NCBI RefSeq assembly: GCF_905171775.1
Contig: NC_053490.1
Coordinates: 11,429,155 to 11,493,154, forward strand
Origin: Rana temporaria
Taxonomy: Eukaryota > Chordata > Amphibia > Anura > Ranidae
Reading direction: 5' to 3'
Length of the DNA: 64,000 bases
Shown here: positions 43,667 through 55,269 of the stretch, piece by piece
Layout: the number at the start of each line of letters is the position of its first letter
Numbering within the stretch: the stretch's first letter is position 1
Position numbers and translations under genes: made by a program
The notes under the pieces: generated by a model
The model's input: the letters and a program-made list of their open reading frames with translations, nothing else
Databases searched by the model: none
Told to the model about the DNA's origin: nothing

Positions 43667-44102
43667 TTCTGTCACACCTAATTTGCTCAGCGATCTTACG
43701 AGCGCACTTTTTTTGGGAAAAAATACACCTTTTTTAATTAAAAAATAAGACAACAGTAAAGTTATCCCAATTTTTTTTTTATATTGTGAAAGATAATGTT
43801 ACGCCGATTAAATTGATACCCAACATGTCACGCTTTAAAATTGCGTCCACTCGTGGAATGGCGACAAACTTTTACCCTTTAATATCTCCATAGGCGACAG
43901 GTTGCATGTTTTGAGTTAGAGGAGGTCCGGAGCTAGAATTATTGCTCTCGCTCTAACGATCGCGGCGATGCCTCACGTGTGGTTTGAATACCGTTTACAT
44001 ATGCAGGCGCTACTCACGTATGTGTTCGCTTCTGCGCGCAAGCTCGGCGGGATGGGGCGCGTTTTCTGGCTCCTAGATTCCAAGCAAATTTGTCAAACCC
44101 TG
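43667..44102. mobile_element. CAGGGCTCG-family hAT element, truncated copy
   Basis: Matches the 3' halves of 22519-23354 and 44698-45421 (acatgtcacgctt, ttgcgtccactcgtggaatg) and ends atttgtcaaaccctg. The left terminus is missing. Confidence 0.78.
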
Positions 44103-44505
44103 CTGTACGCTCCTACTTAAGTAAGACCACCCCCACAATTCTGTCTGACCTCCAGCCTTCCCTTCAGTCTTGCTCAGTTGTACCGGCTCATCTCCTGAAC
44201 TGAAATGTTTTATTCTGATATCACTGCACACTGTGAGCTTCTCACCATGTGCATTGGAAGCTGCAGCAGGTCAAATAAAGCCCTCCTAGGTGAAGGACAT
44301 CCAGCATCATCTAGCGCTTTCCTGCCCGGCCCTGTCTCTGCCCCCCCCCCCACCCCTTTTCATTTATTGGATATCGGTTCTTTTAATCATGGAGGCTCAA
44401 CAAGAGAAGATTACAGATATGATATGTGGATGCTTTTATTTCATAGCAACTGGCTGATGGTGGAATATTTCTCTGAATAAGGATAAATTGTAGTCCTTTC
44501 CCTAT

Positions 44506-45680
44506 AGATTTCCCTGAAAATAAGCCCGGGTCTTATATTAATTTTGGTAAAAGACACAGTAGGGCTTATTTTCGGGGTAGGTCTTACCATGTAATGTGCT
44601 GTCTTCTCTCCCCCTCTCCCTCCCTGCCTGTCAGGAATCTCCAGTGTGAACCGAGTTAAAATGCTTGTAAAACCCTATATTACAGTATTATATCATGCAG
44701 GGCTCGACAAATCCAGGTCGCCATGGCGACTAGAAATAGTGTCCTGGCGACTTGGCTTAGAAGGTGGCGCCATCTGGTGGTGAGCCGTTGGTATTACAAG
44801 TTAAGCATTACAAGTTAAATGGCAATTCTAATGTAATTTTTCACTATTTTCACTGCCATCTTCTTCCCTCTAATTAGAACCCCCAAACATTATATATATT
44901 TTTTATCCTAACACCCTAGAGAATAAAATGGCGATCGTTGCAATACTTTCTGTCATGCCGTATTTGCGCAGCGGTCTTACAAGCGCACTTTTTTGGGAAA
45001 AAATTACACTTTTTTAACTAAAAAATAAGACAACAGTAAAGTTATCCCCATTTTTTTTAATATTATGAAGGATAATGTTACGCCGAGTAAATTCATACCC
45101 AACATGTCACGCTTCAAAATTGCGTCCGCTCGTGGAATGCCGACAAACTTTTACCCTTTAAAATCTTCATAGGCGACGTTTAAAAAAAAATCTACAGGTT
45201 GCATGTTTTGAGTTAGAGGAGGTCTAGGGCTAGAATTATTGCTCGCGCTCTACCAATCGCGGCGATACCTCACGTGTGCGGTTTGAACACCGTTTACATA
45301 TGCGGGCGCTGCACACGTATGTGTTCGCTTCTGCGCGCGAGCTCGTCGGGACGGGGTGCGTTTTCTGGCTCCTAACTTTTTTAGCTGGCTCCTAGATTCC
45401 AAGCAAATTTGTCAAACCCTGATATAATGTACAATGTGTGTGTTTCTGTAATATAATTGTGCCAACTACCTTCGTTATAGCGCCGCTCTGTGCGCCTATA
45501 GTACGCTTCTCTTCCCCGCAATTATATTACAGAAACGCACACATTGTACATTATATAATACTGTAATAGAGTGGATTATAGGATTTTAAACTAGGGCTTA
45601 TTTTCAGGGTAGGGCTTATATTGGAGCGCTCCTGGAAAATAACGCTAGGACTTATTTTCGGGGAAACGCGGTAGTGATGG
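44506..45680. mobile_element. Element with cccgaaaataagcc ends, interrupted
   Basis: Left ccctgaaaataagcccgggt and right ggacttattttcggggaaac are inverted, with extra copies of tagggcttattttcggggta inside. A 724-bp hAT element (44698-45421) splits it. An inner inverted pair (45423-45462 with 45527-45565, acaatgtgtgtgtttctgta) follows the insertion. Superfamily unknown. Confidence 0.6.
44698..45421. mobile_element. hAT-type element, CAGGGCTCGACAAAT family (724 bp)
   Basis: Full-length sister of 22519-23354 with the same ends; flanks ATATCATG (44690-44697) and ATATAATG (45422-45429), one mismatch. Non-coding. Confidence 0.86.
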
Positions 45681-45820
45681 CTGGCAAGTCTGTGTATGGT
45701 AGTGATGTTCACCTACAAAAATTTCCATTTAACTTTATTATGTGATTGTGGTGTTACTCTGTTAGACGAGAATCGGGATCTGATTTCTGTAATAAAATTG
45801 GTATCTTGTTTTTTTTCCAG

Positions 45821-45904
45821 CCGTACGCCGTTCAGAAACTCAGAGCTATCGCTGGCGTGATGATCACAGCCTCGCACAACCGCAAGGAAGACAACGGGTA
45901 CAAG
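45821..45904 (+). CDS. pgm2l1: pgm2l1 exon with phosphoserine loop, 84 bp
   Basis: Acceptor gttttttttccag, donor gtagag (a less common +4 context). Phase 0 at both ends, 28 codons: [15 protein letters not shown] then [18 protein letters not shown] is the phosphohexomutase active-site loop whose serine carries the catalytic phosphate. [10 protein letters not shown] fits PGM2L1; PGM2 has a different triplet after HN as I know it. The loop is intact, so nothing here suggests loss of catalysis. Confidence 0.95.
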
Positions 45905-46038
45905 GTAGAGATATATAATCAATGAGCTACAGTTCATGTAAGGTGCCTGTGACTGCTGATCTCATGAGATTTACCGGTGTGATTACTGCAGCTCAAAGTG
46001 ATAAACAAGTACAGTATACTCAGTGCAGGTTGGCATAT

Positions 46039-46548
46039 TAAAGCGGAGGTTCACCCTAAAAGAATTCTGTACCATCCCTTCCAGCATACTTGCGTCAGCT
46101 ACAGTATGTTTTTTTTTTTTGCGCTGTATTTACCGTTTAATCCCTCAGTTTCTTTCCAGACTCCCGCGGGAAGTAGGCGTTCCTATGAAGAGGGGAACAT
46201 GATTGACGTCCGGCTATGGCGCGTCACGCGTTCCGAAAATAGCCGAAATAGGACTCGGCTGTATACGGCGCCTGCGCAGTCAGCTCCTAGTCCGTGCGCA
46301 GGCGCCGTATAGTGCCCTGAAATGCAGAGACCTAGTCCGGCTATTTTCGGAACGCGTGACGCGCCATAGCCGGACATCAATCATGTTCCCCTCTTCATAG
46401 GAACGCCTACTCCCCACGGGAGTCGGAAAAGAAACTGAAGGATTAAACGGTAAGTACAGCGCAAAAAAAAAAAAGCATACTGTAGCTGACGCAAGTATGC
46501 TGGATGGGATGGTACATATATGTTTTTTAGGGTGAACCTCCGCTTTAA
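46039..46548. mobile_element. TTAA-flanked long-palindrome MITE (510 bp)
   Basis: Ends TTAAAGCGGAGGTTCACCC and GGGTGAACCTCCGCTTTAA are exact complements; arms of about 250 bp with few differences (cggctatggcgcgtcacgcg / cgcgtgacgcgccatagccg). Lies wholly in the 900-bp intron between two exons. Confidence 0.92.
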
Positions 46549-46804
46549 ATGCATTTTTAAGAATCTGATGAAAGCTACGGACCCCTCCCCAGAAATATTC
46601 ATATAAACACAACTTTGCATGCAATCAATATATCGTCTATACTCGAGTATAAGCCGAGTTTTTCAAGTAGCGCAGTGCTAAATGGCAAAAAATGCCTTGA
46701 TCATAAAGGGGGGTAAAATCTTCTGGAGGTCAAGTGGTTAAACAGGTGTGGTTGTTCCATATTGTCGGTTTGGTAGAACACACCTTGTTTCTCCCTCCAT
46801 ACAG

Positions 46805-46998
46805 GTGTATTGGGAGAACGGGGCTCAAATCACCTCTCCTCATGATAAAGAGATCCTGAAATGTGTGGAAGAAGATCCGACACCCTGGGCCGATTCCTGG
46901 CGTGAGAACCTGGCAGATACCAGCCCACTGAACAGAGACCCCCTGGAGGAGATCACAAGGGGTTACATGGAGGACCTGAGAGCCGTCTGTTTCCACAG
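46805..46998 (+). CDS. pgm2l1: pgm2l1 exon, 194 bp
   Basis: Acceptor ttctccctccatacag, donor gtattt (weak). Phase 0 in, phase 2 out. It encodes VYWENGAQITSPHDKEILK, a variable stretch with two tryptophans, and DTSPLNRDPLEEITRGYMED, ending CFHR. It joins NGYK of the preceding exon without a gap. No following exon is visible in the remaining 17 kb, so the next intron is at least that long and contains the big minisatellite and DIRS copies D and E. Confidence 0.94.
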
Positions 46999-47221
46999 GT
47001 ATTTCACAATGTAACGAGTACCAGGGGGGGGACTCCGAATGTTAGTTAATTTTTGGTGCTTTTGAGTGCAAATACCTGTGCTGTGTAAAATGTTCATGCC
47101 ACCGTCCGCTGAAAGGGTCTTCCAACAGGGGCACAAGAACAAACCATGCCCTTGCATTAAATGCTGCTTTTTGTAGAAGTAGAGGAATAAGGTGTAATTC
47201 TTGCCTTGCTCCCCAGTTCAG

Positions 47222-49170
47222 CAGGGGGGGGCCTGGTCTGTGAGGGAGCGACGGGGGGGGGGCTGGTCTATGAGGGAGCGACGGGTGGGGGGCCTGGTCT
47301 GTGAGGGAGCAGGAGGGGCCTGGTCTGTGAGGGAGCGACGGGGGGGGGGGGGGCCTGGTCTGTGAGGGAGCGACGGCGGGCCTGGTCTGTGAGGGAGCGA
47401 CGGGAGGCCTGGTCTGTGAGGGAGCGGTGGGGGGCCTGGTCTGTGAGGGAGCGGGGGGGGGCCTGGTCTGTGAGGGAGCGGGGGGGGGGCCTGGTCTGTG
47501 AGGGAGCGACGGGGGGCCTGGTCTGTGAGGGAGCGACGGGAGGCCTGGTCTGTGAGGGAGCGACGAGGGGGGGGGCCTGGTCTGTGAGGGAGCGACGGGG
47601 GGGGGCCTGGTCTGTGAGGGAGCGACGGGGGGGGGGGCCTGGTCTGTGAGGGAGCGACGGGGGGGGGGGGGCCTGGTCTGTGAGGGAGCGACGGGGGGGG
47701 GGCCTGGTCTGTGAGGGAGCGACGGGAGGCCTGGTCTGTGAGGGAGCGGGGGGGGCCTGGTCTGTGAGGGAGCGACGGGAGGCCTGGTCTGTGAGGGAGC
47801 GACGGGGGGTCTGGTCTGTGAGGGAGCGACGGGGGGGGGGTCTGGTCTGTGAGGGAGCGACGGGGGGGGGGGGGGGCCTGGTCTGTGAGGGAGCGACGGG
47901 GGGGGGGCCTGGTCTGTGAGGGAGCGACGGGGGGGGCCTGGTGTGTGAGGGAGCGACGGGGGGAGCCTGGTGTGTGAGGAAGCGACGGGGGCCTGGTCTG
48001 TAAGGGAGCGACGGGGGGGGGGGGGGGCCTGGTGTGTGAGGGAGCGACGGGAGGCCTGGTCTGTGAGGGAGCGGGGGGGGGGGGCCTGGTCTGTGAGGGA
48101 GCGACGGGAGGCCTGGTCTGTGAGGGAGCGACGGGGGGTCTGGTCTGTGAGGGAGCGACGGGGGGGGGGCCTGATCTGTGAGGGAGCGACGGGGGGGGGG
48201 GCCTGATCTGTGAGGGAGCGACGGGGGGGGGGGCCTGGTCTGTGAGGGAGCGACGGGGGGGGGGGGCCTGGTCTGTGAGGGAGCGACGGGGGGGGGGCTG
48301 GTCTGTGAGGGAGCGACGGGGGGAGCCTGGTGTGTGAGGAAGCGACGGGGGCCTGGTCTGAGAGGGGGGGGCCTGGTCTGTAAGGGAGCGACGGGGGGGG
48401 GCCTGGTGTGTGAGGGAGCGACGGGAGGCCTGGTCTGTGAGGGAGCGACGGGGGGGGGCCCTGGTCTGTAAGGGAGCGACGGGGGGGGGCCCTGGTCTGT
48501 GAGGGAGCGACGGGGGGGGGGCCCTGATCTGTGAGGGAGCGACGGGGGGGGAGCCTGGTCTGTGAGGGAGCGACGGGAGGCCTGGTCTGTGAGGGAGCGG
48601 GGGGGGGCCTGGTCTGTGAGGGAGCGACGGGAGGCCTGGTCTGTGAGGGAGCGACGGGGGGTCTGGTCTGTGAGGGAGCGACGGGGGGGGGGGGGGGGGC
48701 CTGGTCTGTGAGGGAGCGACGGGGGGGCCTGGTCTGTGAGGGAGCGACGGGGGGGGGGGGGGGGCCTGGTCTGTGAGGGAGCGACGGGGGGGCCTGGTCT
48801 GTGAGGGAGCGACGGGAGGCCTGGTCTGTGAGGGAGCGGGGGGGGGGGGAGCCTGGTCTGTGAGGGAGCGGGGGGGGGGGGGCTGGTCTGTGAGGGAGCG
48901 ACGGGAGGCCTGGTCTGTGAGGGAGCGACGGGAGGCCTGGTCTGTGAGGGAGCGACGGGAGGCCTGGTCTGTGAGGGAGCGACGGGGGGTCTGGTCTGTG
49001 AGGGAGCGACGGGGGGGGTCTGGTCTGTGAGGGAGCGACGGGGGGGGCCTGGTCTGTGAGGGAGCGATGGGGGGGGGGGGGGGCCTGGTGTGTGAGGGAG
49101 CGATGGTGGGGGGGGGCTAGTGTGTGAGGAAGCGATGGGGGGGGGGGGGGCCTGGTCTGTGAGGGGGCGG
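47222..49170 (+). repeat. ~2-kb G-rich minisatellite
   Basis: Unit cctggtctgtgagggagcga followed by cgg and a G-run of variable length (about 3-18), roughly 60-70 units of 24-36 bp. Variants without 'acg' (gagcggggg), with gggagg, or with ggggtctgg recur in the same order in blocks near 47.72, 48.05 and 48.57 kb. The complement stays open for 654 codons as an RSLTDQAPP-like polymer, which is not a gene. Confidence 0.95.
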
Positions 49171-49829
49171 CGTGGGGCCTGCTCTCCCTTATGGAGAAAT
49201 CGCCCTTTGCTCCTGCTTTCGGATCGGTGCAACTTCAGTAAAACTTCGGTAGCCGTACCTGGTCATGGGGCCTGTAATGATCCTTTGGGCCTTGGATCCT
49301 GATTGGGCGATCTCCTCAGCACTTTGTACAAGGCATGTAGTCAGCAGTAGGGTTTAGTTAACTGTTGAAGCTTTTTTTTATACATTGAGACATATTTCTG
49401 CACACTGCATTTACTATTTGATACAATCACATTAGAGGTCTCTGTCAGGAATGCTTTTTTTGCTTTGTTACAGCATTTGTATTATAGAGTTTATGGGTTG
49501 TTCTTTGTGATAATTGCACATAATGATTTCTGGCTTGTAGCGGGCTATGCGATCTGTTCTCTATTGATTTCTATCTAGCTGTAGGCCCTTTGCATGCTCC
49601 TCATTTCATTATTTATATCCAGGTAGATTGTGTCTGTAACAAAACTAAAAAAGTGAAAACTTCTATGGTGTAGAGAAAATTTAGAAATGTTCTTTGTGCC
49701 TGAAAATTCCCTGAATAATGTACGTTTTGCTTGGAATTTGTCCTGGAAGAAATAGGAGTTCACTTACTAATATGTGTGTGCGCCTAGGCTCTTCTGTGCC
49801 TATTGTATATCTGCAGTATGAGATTTGAA

Positions 49830-50015
49830 GTGCTTGTAAAGTCCAATTTTTCTTTTTTTTAAAGAACATGTTATACTTGCCTGTGCTGGTTTTGCACAGA
49901 GCAGCCCCCATCATCCTCCTTTTGGTGTTCCCTGCCAGTGCTCCAGGCCTCTCCTCTTTTTGAGGTGTGCCACCTAGGAACCAGCTTCCTATGGTGGCAC
50001 ACCTGCGGCCTTGAT
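49830..50015 (-). repeat. Dispersed GC-rich repeat fragment
   Basis: On the minus strand it reads like 28540-28640 (ctctgtgcaaaaccagcaca, gtataacatgttcttt). It is followed by a fragment of the CAGGGATGGACTGG hAT family (50024-50060). Confidence 0.55.
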
Positions 50016-50829
50016 CCCAAACAGGGGCGGACTGGCCATTCGAGCACTACCCGAGGGCCCCATGCCACTAGGGGGTCGCATCAGAGTTGCCAGCCTCAGT
50101 AAAACCAGGGACAGTATGGATGTATATCCTTCCTTTCAGGAGAGACTAGGCAGAAATAACAGCACTTCAAGTGTTCTAACACTTCTCTCAGTACAGCACC
50201 TCCCAGGGGGCGGGTCCCCCGGGTACATCCCACTCTCTGCATCATGCAGCCCCAGTTTTTTTCTGCCTAGCGTTAGGAGAAGACATGGCTCCTCTGGGCC
50301 CATGTGCTCTGGAGGTTTTTTTTCTGCGATTTTGTCGCTCTTATTTTATTTTTCCTGAATTTTTGGATCCTGGGATCTACAATCAACTGCCGACTGGGTG
50401 ACAGGCTGGATCTTCGATCCTTGTAGTCCCCCCATGTTCAGCCATCGAGCGTGTGCTGGCCTTTAGCTACACGCTGGGCTGTCCACGACGCGCCCCCGTT
50501 GCTCCAGGGGTGGCCGGTGAGCTTTATGCTACAGGTCACACATATGACCGGTCTCTATGGCTGAGTCACAGTATGCTGTGTCGACGGCCATGCCGTGTCT
50601 GCTGCGGACGTTGGGTCTGTCTGGAATGCCTCCAGCCGGTGGTAGCAGGATGGGTAAGTAGTAACATGGGTTACCTAAAATACTCTGCAGAAACCATCCG
50701 GGAACTAAAACCATTTGCCTCTATACTCCCAGTTGTCACCAAAAAGCTCTAAGGAATGAGCGACTGTTGAGAATCAATCGACGATCAACAGTTAAAAAAC
50801 TATGCGCAGGTACCCCAGCCCAAGCGCAT

Positions 50830-53634
50830 AATATGCGCTTTGGTCAACACAAGATCGGCAGTAAAACACTGACAAGAAATCTATGATTTCATCCTTCAAC
50901 ACGATCTAGACTGCCTCTTCATCACAGAAAGCTGGCTGACAGCCGACTGCAACACCATTCTAACAGAATTGGTGCCAGCAAATTATCGCATTCAAATGCA
51001 AAACAGAGTGGGGCAAAGAGGGGGGGCCTGGCGGTGATCCATAAGACTCACCTCTCGATCACCAAACCAGTCCTTCAAAACTCGCTTCCATTCATGGAAA
51101 CCCTCACTCTGCAGCTGCAAACAAATCCCCAAGATACGGTCCATATGCTACTTTGCTATAGACCACCAGGCCCAAAACCGCACCTTCTCACGTCATTGAC
51201 GTAATTCATCTCCACATATACCCTAAACATCAAACACCTTTTGATGCTTGGGGATTTCAATTTCTGGGCCAACTCCTCGCTGGACCCCGTAGCCGACGCC
51301 TGCATCGACCATCTGGAAGAATTGGGTCTGCAGCAACTAATACAAGGCCCCACTCATGCCTCAGGCCATACGCTTGATCTCATTTTCAAACAAGATTTGG
51401 AAATTGACGTCCTGGGAAATGAGCCGCAACCATGGACCGATCACCATGCCATCAAATTCACAATCACCAAAAATGCCAGCCCAAAAAAAACGACAAAACC
51501 GGTGACAACTCACTGGACTAGATCTCAGAAGAAGCTCCACTCGGAACTCTTCAAAACAACAACACTAGGGAACAAAATAAAAACAACCCAACAAAAACAA
51601 ACAGCCACAGAAACACTTGACGCCATCAACAAGGCGCTACTACAGTCAGCTGACTTAGTTGCACCAAAACGCAAAACTTGCATCCGGAAAAACAACTCCA
51701 GCTGGTTTAATGACCAGCTGACGTTGCTAAAGCAAGAGCGTAGAAGAGCAGAAGCTGCGTGGAAAAGGTGCTCTTCAGATAAAAACCACACCATTTACAA
51801 GATAATAACAAAGAAATATCACAAAGAAATCTTCACGGCCAAAAAAAATCATTTCTCCAACATCATCGCAAATGCCCTTAACCGCCCCGGAGAACTCTTC
51901 AAGCTGGTCACTCAGACTATGAATCCAGCTTGTTTAGAGGCCCCCAATTCTGATTCACAAGAATTTTGCAACGAATTATCTGATTATTTCATTAATAAAA
52001 TTGAAAAAATCCGTGAAAGTATTCAGCAAAATGGAACCGTCACCAACTCCCCCCCCAAATCACAAACCTAATACTCACATAAATCCGCCGCAATCACCAA
52101 AATTCACTCTAAAACCCATTTCCATCGATGCCACTAAAAACATCATTGGGACTCTGCGTAATAGCACAGCACCCAATGATATCATCCCCACTAAACTGCT
52201 GAAAGAAAGTGCCGATATACTGGCACCAGCTATCACGCAGCTCATAAACCAATCATTCAAGGAGGGCATGGTGCCCACCTTGCTAAAACAAGGTACAATA
52301 AAACCAATTCTAAAAAAAACTACCCTCGACCCCAAAGACCCAAACAACCGGAGGCCCATAACAGCTCTAAATGCCTTCTCCAAGGTAATGGAGAAAGTAG
52401 TTGTACAACAGCTGCAACTGCATTTAGACACCCATAAATTACTCGACCCGTTTCAATCAGGCTTCCGTCCGGGTCACGGAACAGAAACGGCACTGCTCAA
52501 AATATGGGATGACGCTCTGGAGGCCGCAGACGAAGGAGAATCTTGTCTCCTGATACTGCTGGACCTAAGCGCGGCTTTTGACACTGTAGACCACGGCTAC
52601 TGGCTAGGCTAGCTGAAGTAGCCGGAGTCGCTGAAGGTGTTTTACCCTGGTTCTCCTCCTTCTTGGAAAACCGATCACAAATAGTGAAACTGGGGTCTTT
52701 CACTTCTGAAAAACGTACGGTGTCGTGCGGAGTCCCTCAGGGATCTCCCTTATCGCCCGTATTGTTTAATATCTATCTTCGCCCTCTCTTTGAAATCATC
52801 AGTAACCAGAAGTTACTTTACCACTCCTATGCAGACGACACACAACTGTATTTCCGCATCTGCAACAAAAAGGATCATTCTCTTGGACTAGAGAAATGCC
52901 TCACTCTAATAGATAACTGGATGACAAACAGTTATCTTAAACTCAATGGTTCGAAAACAGAACTTCTCCTGTTTCACGCTAACCGTAAAAATCACCCCGC
53001 GTCAACATGGACTCCCCCACACATTCTGGGTAAAACTATCACCCCTAGCACCAAAGTCAAAAGTCTCGGAGTCATTTTCGATACCTACATGACAATGGAT
53101 GCACAAATAGGGTCAGTAGTCAGCGGATCCCACCATCTGCTGCGCCTACTACGCAGACTCACGCCCTTTATCCCGAAAGAGGACATTGCAGTCGTGGTGG
53201 GAACAATCATCAATTCCAGACTCTACTACACAAATGCCCTCTATCTAGGACTCCCCAAATACCAAATCACTCGTCTGCAAGTCGTTCAAAATACGGCCGC
53301 TCGACTTGTGACTGGGAAAAAAACATGGGAATCAATCTCGCCTTCACTGAGATCCCTTCATTGGTTGCCAGTAAAAGACAGAATCACTTTCAAGGCACTC
53401 TGCCTAATACATAAGTGTATTCAAGGAAACGCCCCCCAATATCTATGCGAAAAAATAAAAGCCCATAACCCCAATCGCATTCTGCGATCCACCAATCAAA
53501 ACCTCCTCCAGATACCCAAAGCCAGATACAAGTCAAAAGGAGATCGAAGATTTGCAGTCCAGGGACCTCGCCTGTGGAATGCGCTACCAACTACCATCCG
53601 ACTGGAGTCGGACCACTTGGCCTTTCAGGAGTAA
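50830..53634 (+). pseudogene. LINE endonuclease-reverse transcriptase, broken
   Basis: The AP-like endonuclease has FITESWL near 50920, RGGGLAV near 51025, CYRPPGP near 51165 and LGDFNFW near 51246 (interrupted by at least two stops before 51241). A 276-codon frame follows to 52071; a frameshift near 52065 leads to the RT palm: KPISIDATKNI, FQSGFRPGHGTETALL, LLDLSAAFDTVDH (stop shift at ~52600), then VSCGVPQGSPLSPVLFN and the catalytic SYADDTQLYF near 52833 in the frame 52663-53634. The C-terminal block SRLYYTNALYLGLP and LHWLPVKDRITFKAL fits the L2 clade. Confidence 0.85.
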
Positions 53635-53734
53635 GATTAAAACCCACCTCTTCTGAAGTCAAGGGGTTCCTTACCCATGAAATGGATACAGTGCCCAGAG
53701 GCGATTCAGTTCGCATGTGTTGCGCTTTACAAGT

Positions 53735-53741
<7 letters not shown>

Positions 53742-53796
<55 letters not shown>
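53742..53796 (+). repeat. (CT)n microsatellite at LINE 3' end
   Basis: An uninterrupted ctctct tract of about 50 bp lies between the LINE UTR and resumed DIRS E leader. Confidence 0.92.
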
Positions 53797-53797
<1 letters not shown>

Positions 53798-54088
53798 CCC
53801 TTGCCTTGGCAGGGTGGTTTGGCTGGTGCATTCCTGGGGAGGTCGATCGAGGGTCCGCACTGCTTTCCTCTCTCCCTTCCTCTCCCTCCCTCTCCCTCCC
53901 TCTCCCTCCTTCCCCGCATTCTGGGTGGCGGCCGTGAGGTGGGGGGTCTGCCTGGGGGGCTTCGTTACTACCGGGAGCTGTGCTGCTGTGGGTGCTATTT
54001 TTTCTTGTCCTTTATGATGCCGTGTGTGCTGGGGGGGGGGGGGGCTGCAGGTTCTGGTGCTTTCACTGTGTTCTGCTTTTCTCTTTCG

Positions 54089-54260
54089 TTCATAGACGGA
54101 CACAGCCTTCATTGACCTTAGGGTTATGCTTCTTCCTACCAGGTGATTTAGGCAGAATTCTACAGCACTTAAGGTGTTAAAAACTTTCCTTCATGCCGCT
54201 CCTCCCAGGGGGCGTGGCTCCCCCAGGCATAACCCACACCCTGCTCTAGCAGCTTCAGTT
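54089..54260 (+). repeat. Left terminal inverted repeat of DIRS D
   Basis: Reverse complement of 59644-59815; contains gcctaaatc/ggcagaattctacagcac and the tttccttcatgccgctcctc block. Confidence 0.93.
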
Positions 54261-55269
54261 TGTTTTCTGCCTAACCGACAGGAGAGTCAGGCTCTCTCTG
54301 GAGTCCTGGACTCTGGAGTTTTCTTGCGATTTTTCTCGCTTTTTATTATTTATTTTGTTCCTGCATTTTTGAATCCTGCGATTCTTCTATCAACAGCCGA
54401 CTGGGTGACAGGCTGGGTCCTCGACCCTTGTAGTCCCCCCAGGTTCGGCCTTCGAGCGTGTGCCGGCCCTCAGCTCAGCTTTGGGACGTCCACGACAGGC
54501 CCCGTTACTCCAGGGGCGGCCGGGAACTTCGGTTCTAGGGCACGCATATGACCGGTCTTTTATGGCTTTGTCACAGTGTGTCTGGCCGACAGCCATGCCG
54601 TTCGCGGACGTTGGTTCTGTCTGGGATACCTCCAGCCGGGTAGTCGCAGGACAGGTAAGTAGTGGCCCCTTACTCAGGTAAGTGGTCTGGCTGGAATTTT
54701 CCCTTGGGAGGTCGATTGAGAGTTTTTCCCTGTTTTCCTCTCTCCCTTATTCCTCTCCCTCCTTCCCCCTTTTGGTGACGGCTGTACGGGGTTTTTTTTT
54801 TCTCTGGGGCTCATTTTCACTGGACCCGTGGTATGGCGGGGGCTGTTTTGTGTCACTGCAGGGGACTGTGGTGGACATTCTGGACGTTTTTCTGTGTGCT
54901 GTGTGCTGTATTTTGTGTGCTGACAGTTTGGGTACACTGTCTTTTTAAATCTGCGCCACGGCGGCCATTTTGCCGGAGCCGCGATTGCATTGTTCGGCGG
55001 CCATTTTCTTGTGGCCAGCGCTGTTTTCAGCTCTAGTTCGGCCTCTGGTGGCCGTTTTGGCGAGGGGGAAAAAAGACCGCAAATCCTCTGAGGGGACAGA
55101 CGCAGCGCGGCAGCTTCTTCTCAGCACACACTTGTCCTTCACAGACCGCGCTGTACCAGGGGGGTGGTGAGTCCAAGGGACCCCATACTGTTTTTCTAGC
55201 GGCCGGGAGGTGACCTGTGGGGGACTTTTTTCCTGCCCTTGGCAGTGGGGGTGACACGGCAGCTACACT
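54261..55269 (+). other. 5' leader of DIRS D
   Basis: Non-coding. It shares the gccgactgggtgacaggctg block with E and B and contains two closely spaced caggtaagt sites (54651 and 54674) that look like splice donors. Several gcggccattttg repeats occur at 54960-55010. Confidence 0.65.

Larger units (their letters stand above)
41945..45820 (+). other. pgm2l1: pgm2l1 intron (3.9 kb)
   Basis: GT...AG intron. It holds a 20-bp tandem array, microsatellites, a TTAA MITE and two members of the CAGGGCTCG family. 44103-44505 and 45430-45800 show no gene. Confidence 0.8.
50663..53796 (+). mobile_element. L2-like LINE inserted in DIRS E
   Basis: A non-LTR element lies between two DIRS leader blocks that are contiguous in copy D (gtaagtagt...ctggctgg). 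The endonuclease region starts near 50830 and reverse transcriptase near 52080. The 3' end is a short UTR with gttgcgctttacaag and a CT tract. No target duplication was measured. Probably 5' truncated or nearly full length; the first ORF is not identified. Confidence 0.82.

Noticed and set aside
46183..46400. Matching ORFs on both strands
   Set aside because: Mirror images produced by the TTAA palindrome.
47268..49232. 654-codon minus-strand ORF rich in Pro/Arg/Ser/Thr
   Set aside because: It is the translation of the G-rich minisatellite complement; no start context, domain or codon signal beyond the repeat unit.
53591..54115. Overlapping ORFs with Ser-Leu or Arg-Glu repeats
   Set aside because: They read through the (CT)n tract and DIRS leader; no conserved protein.
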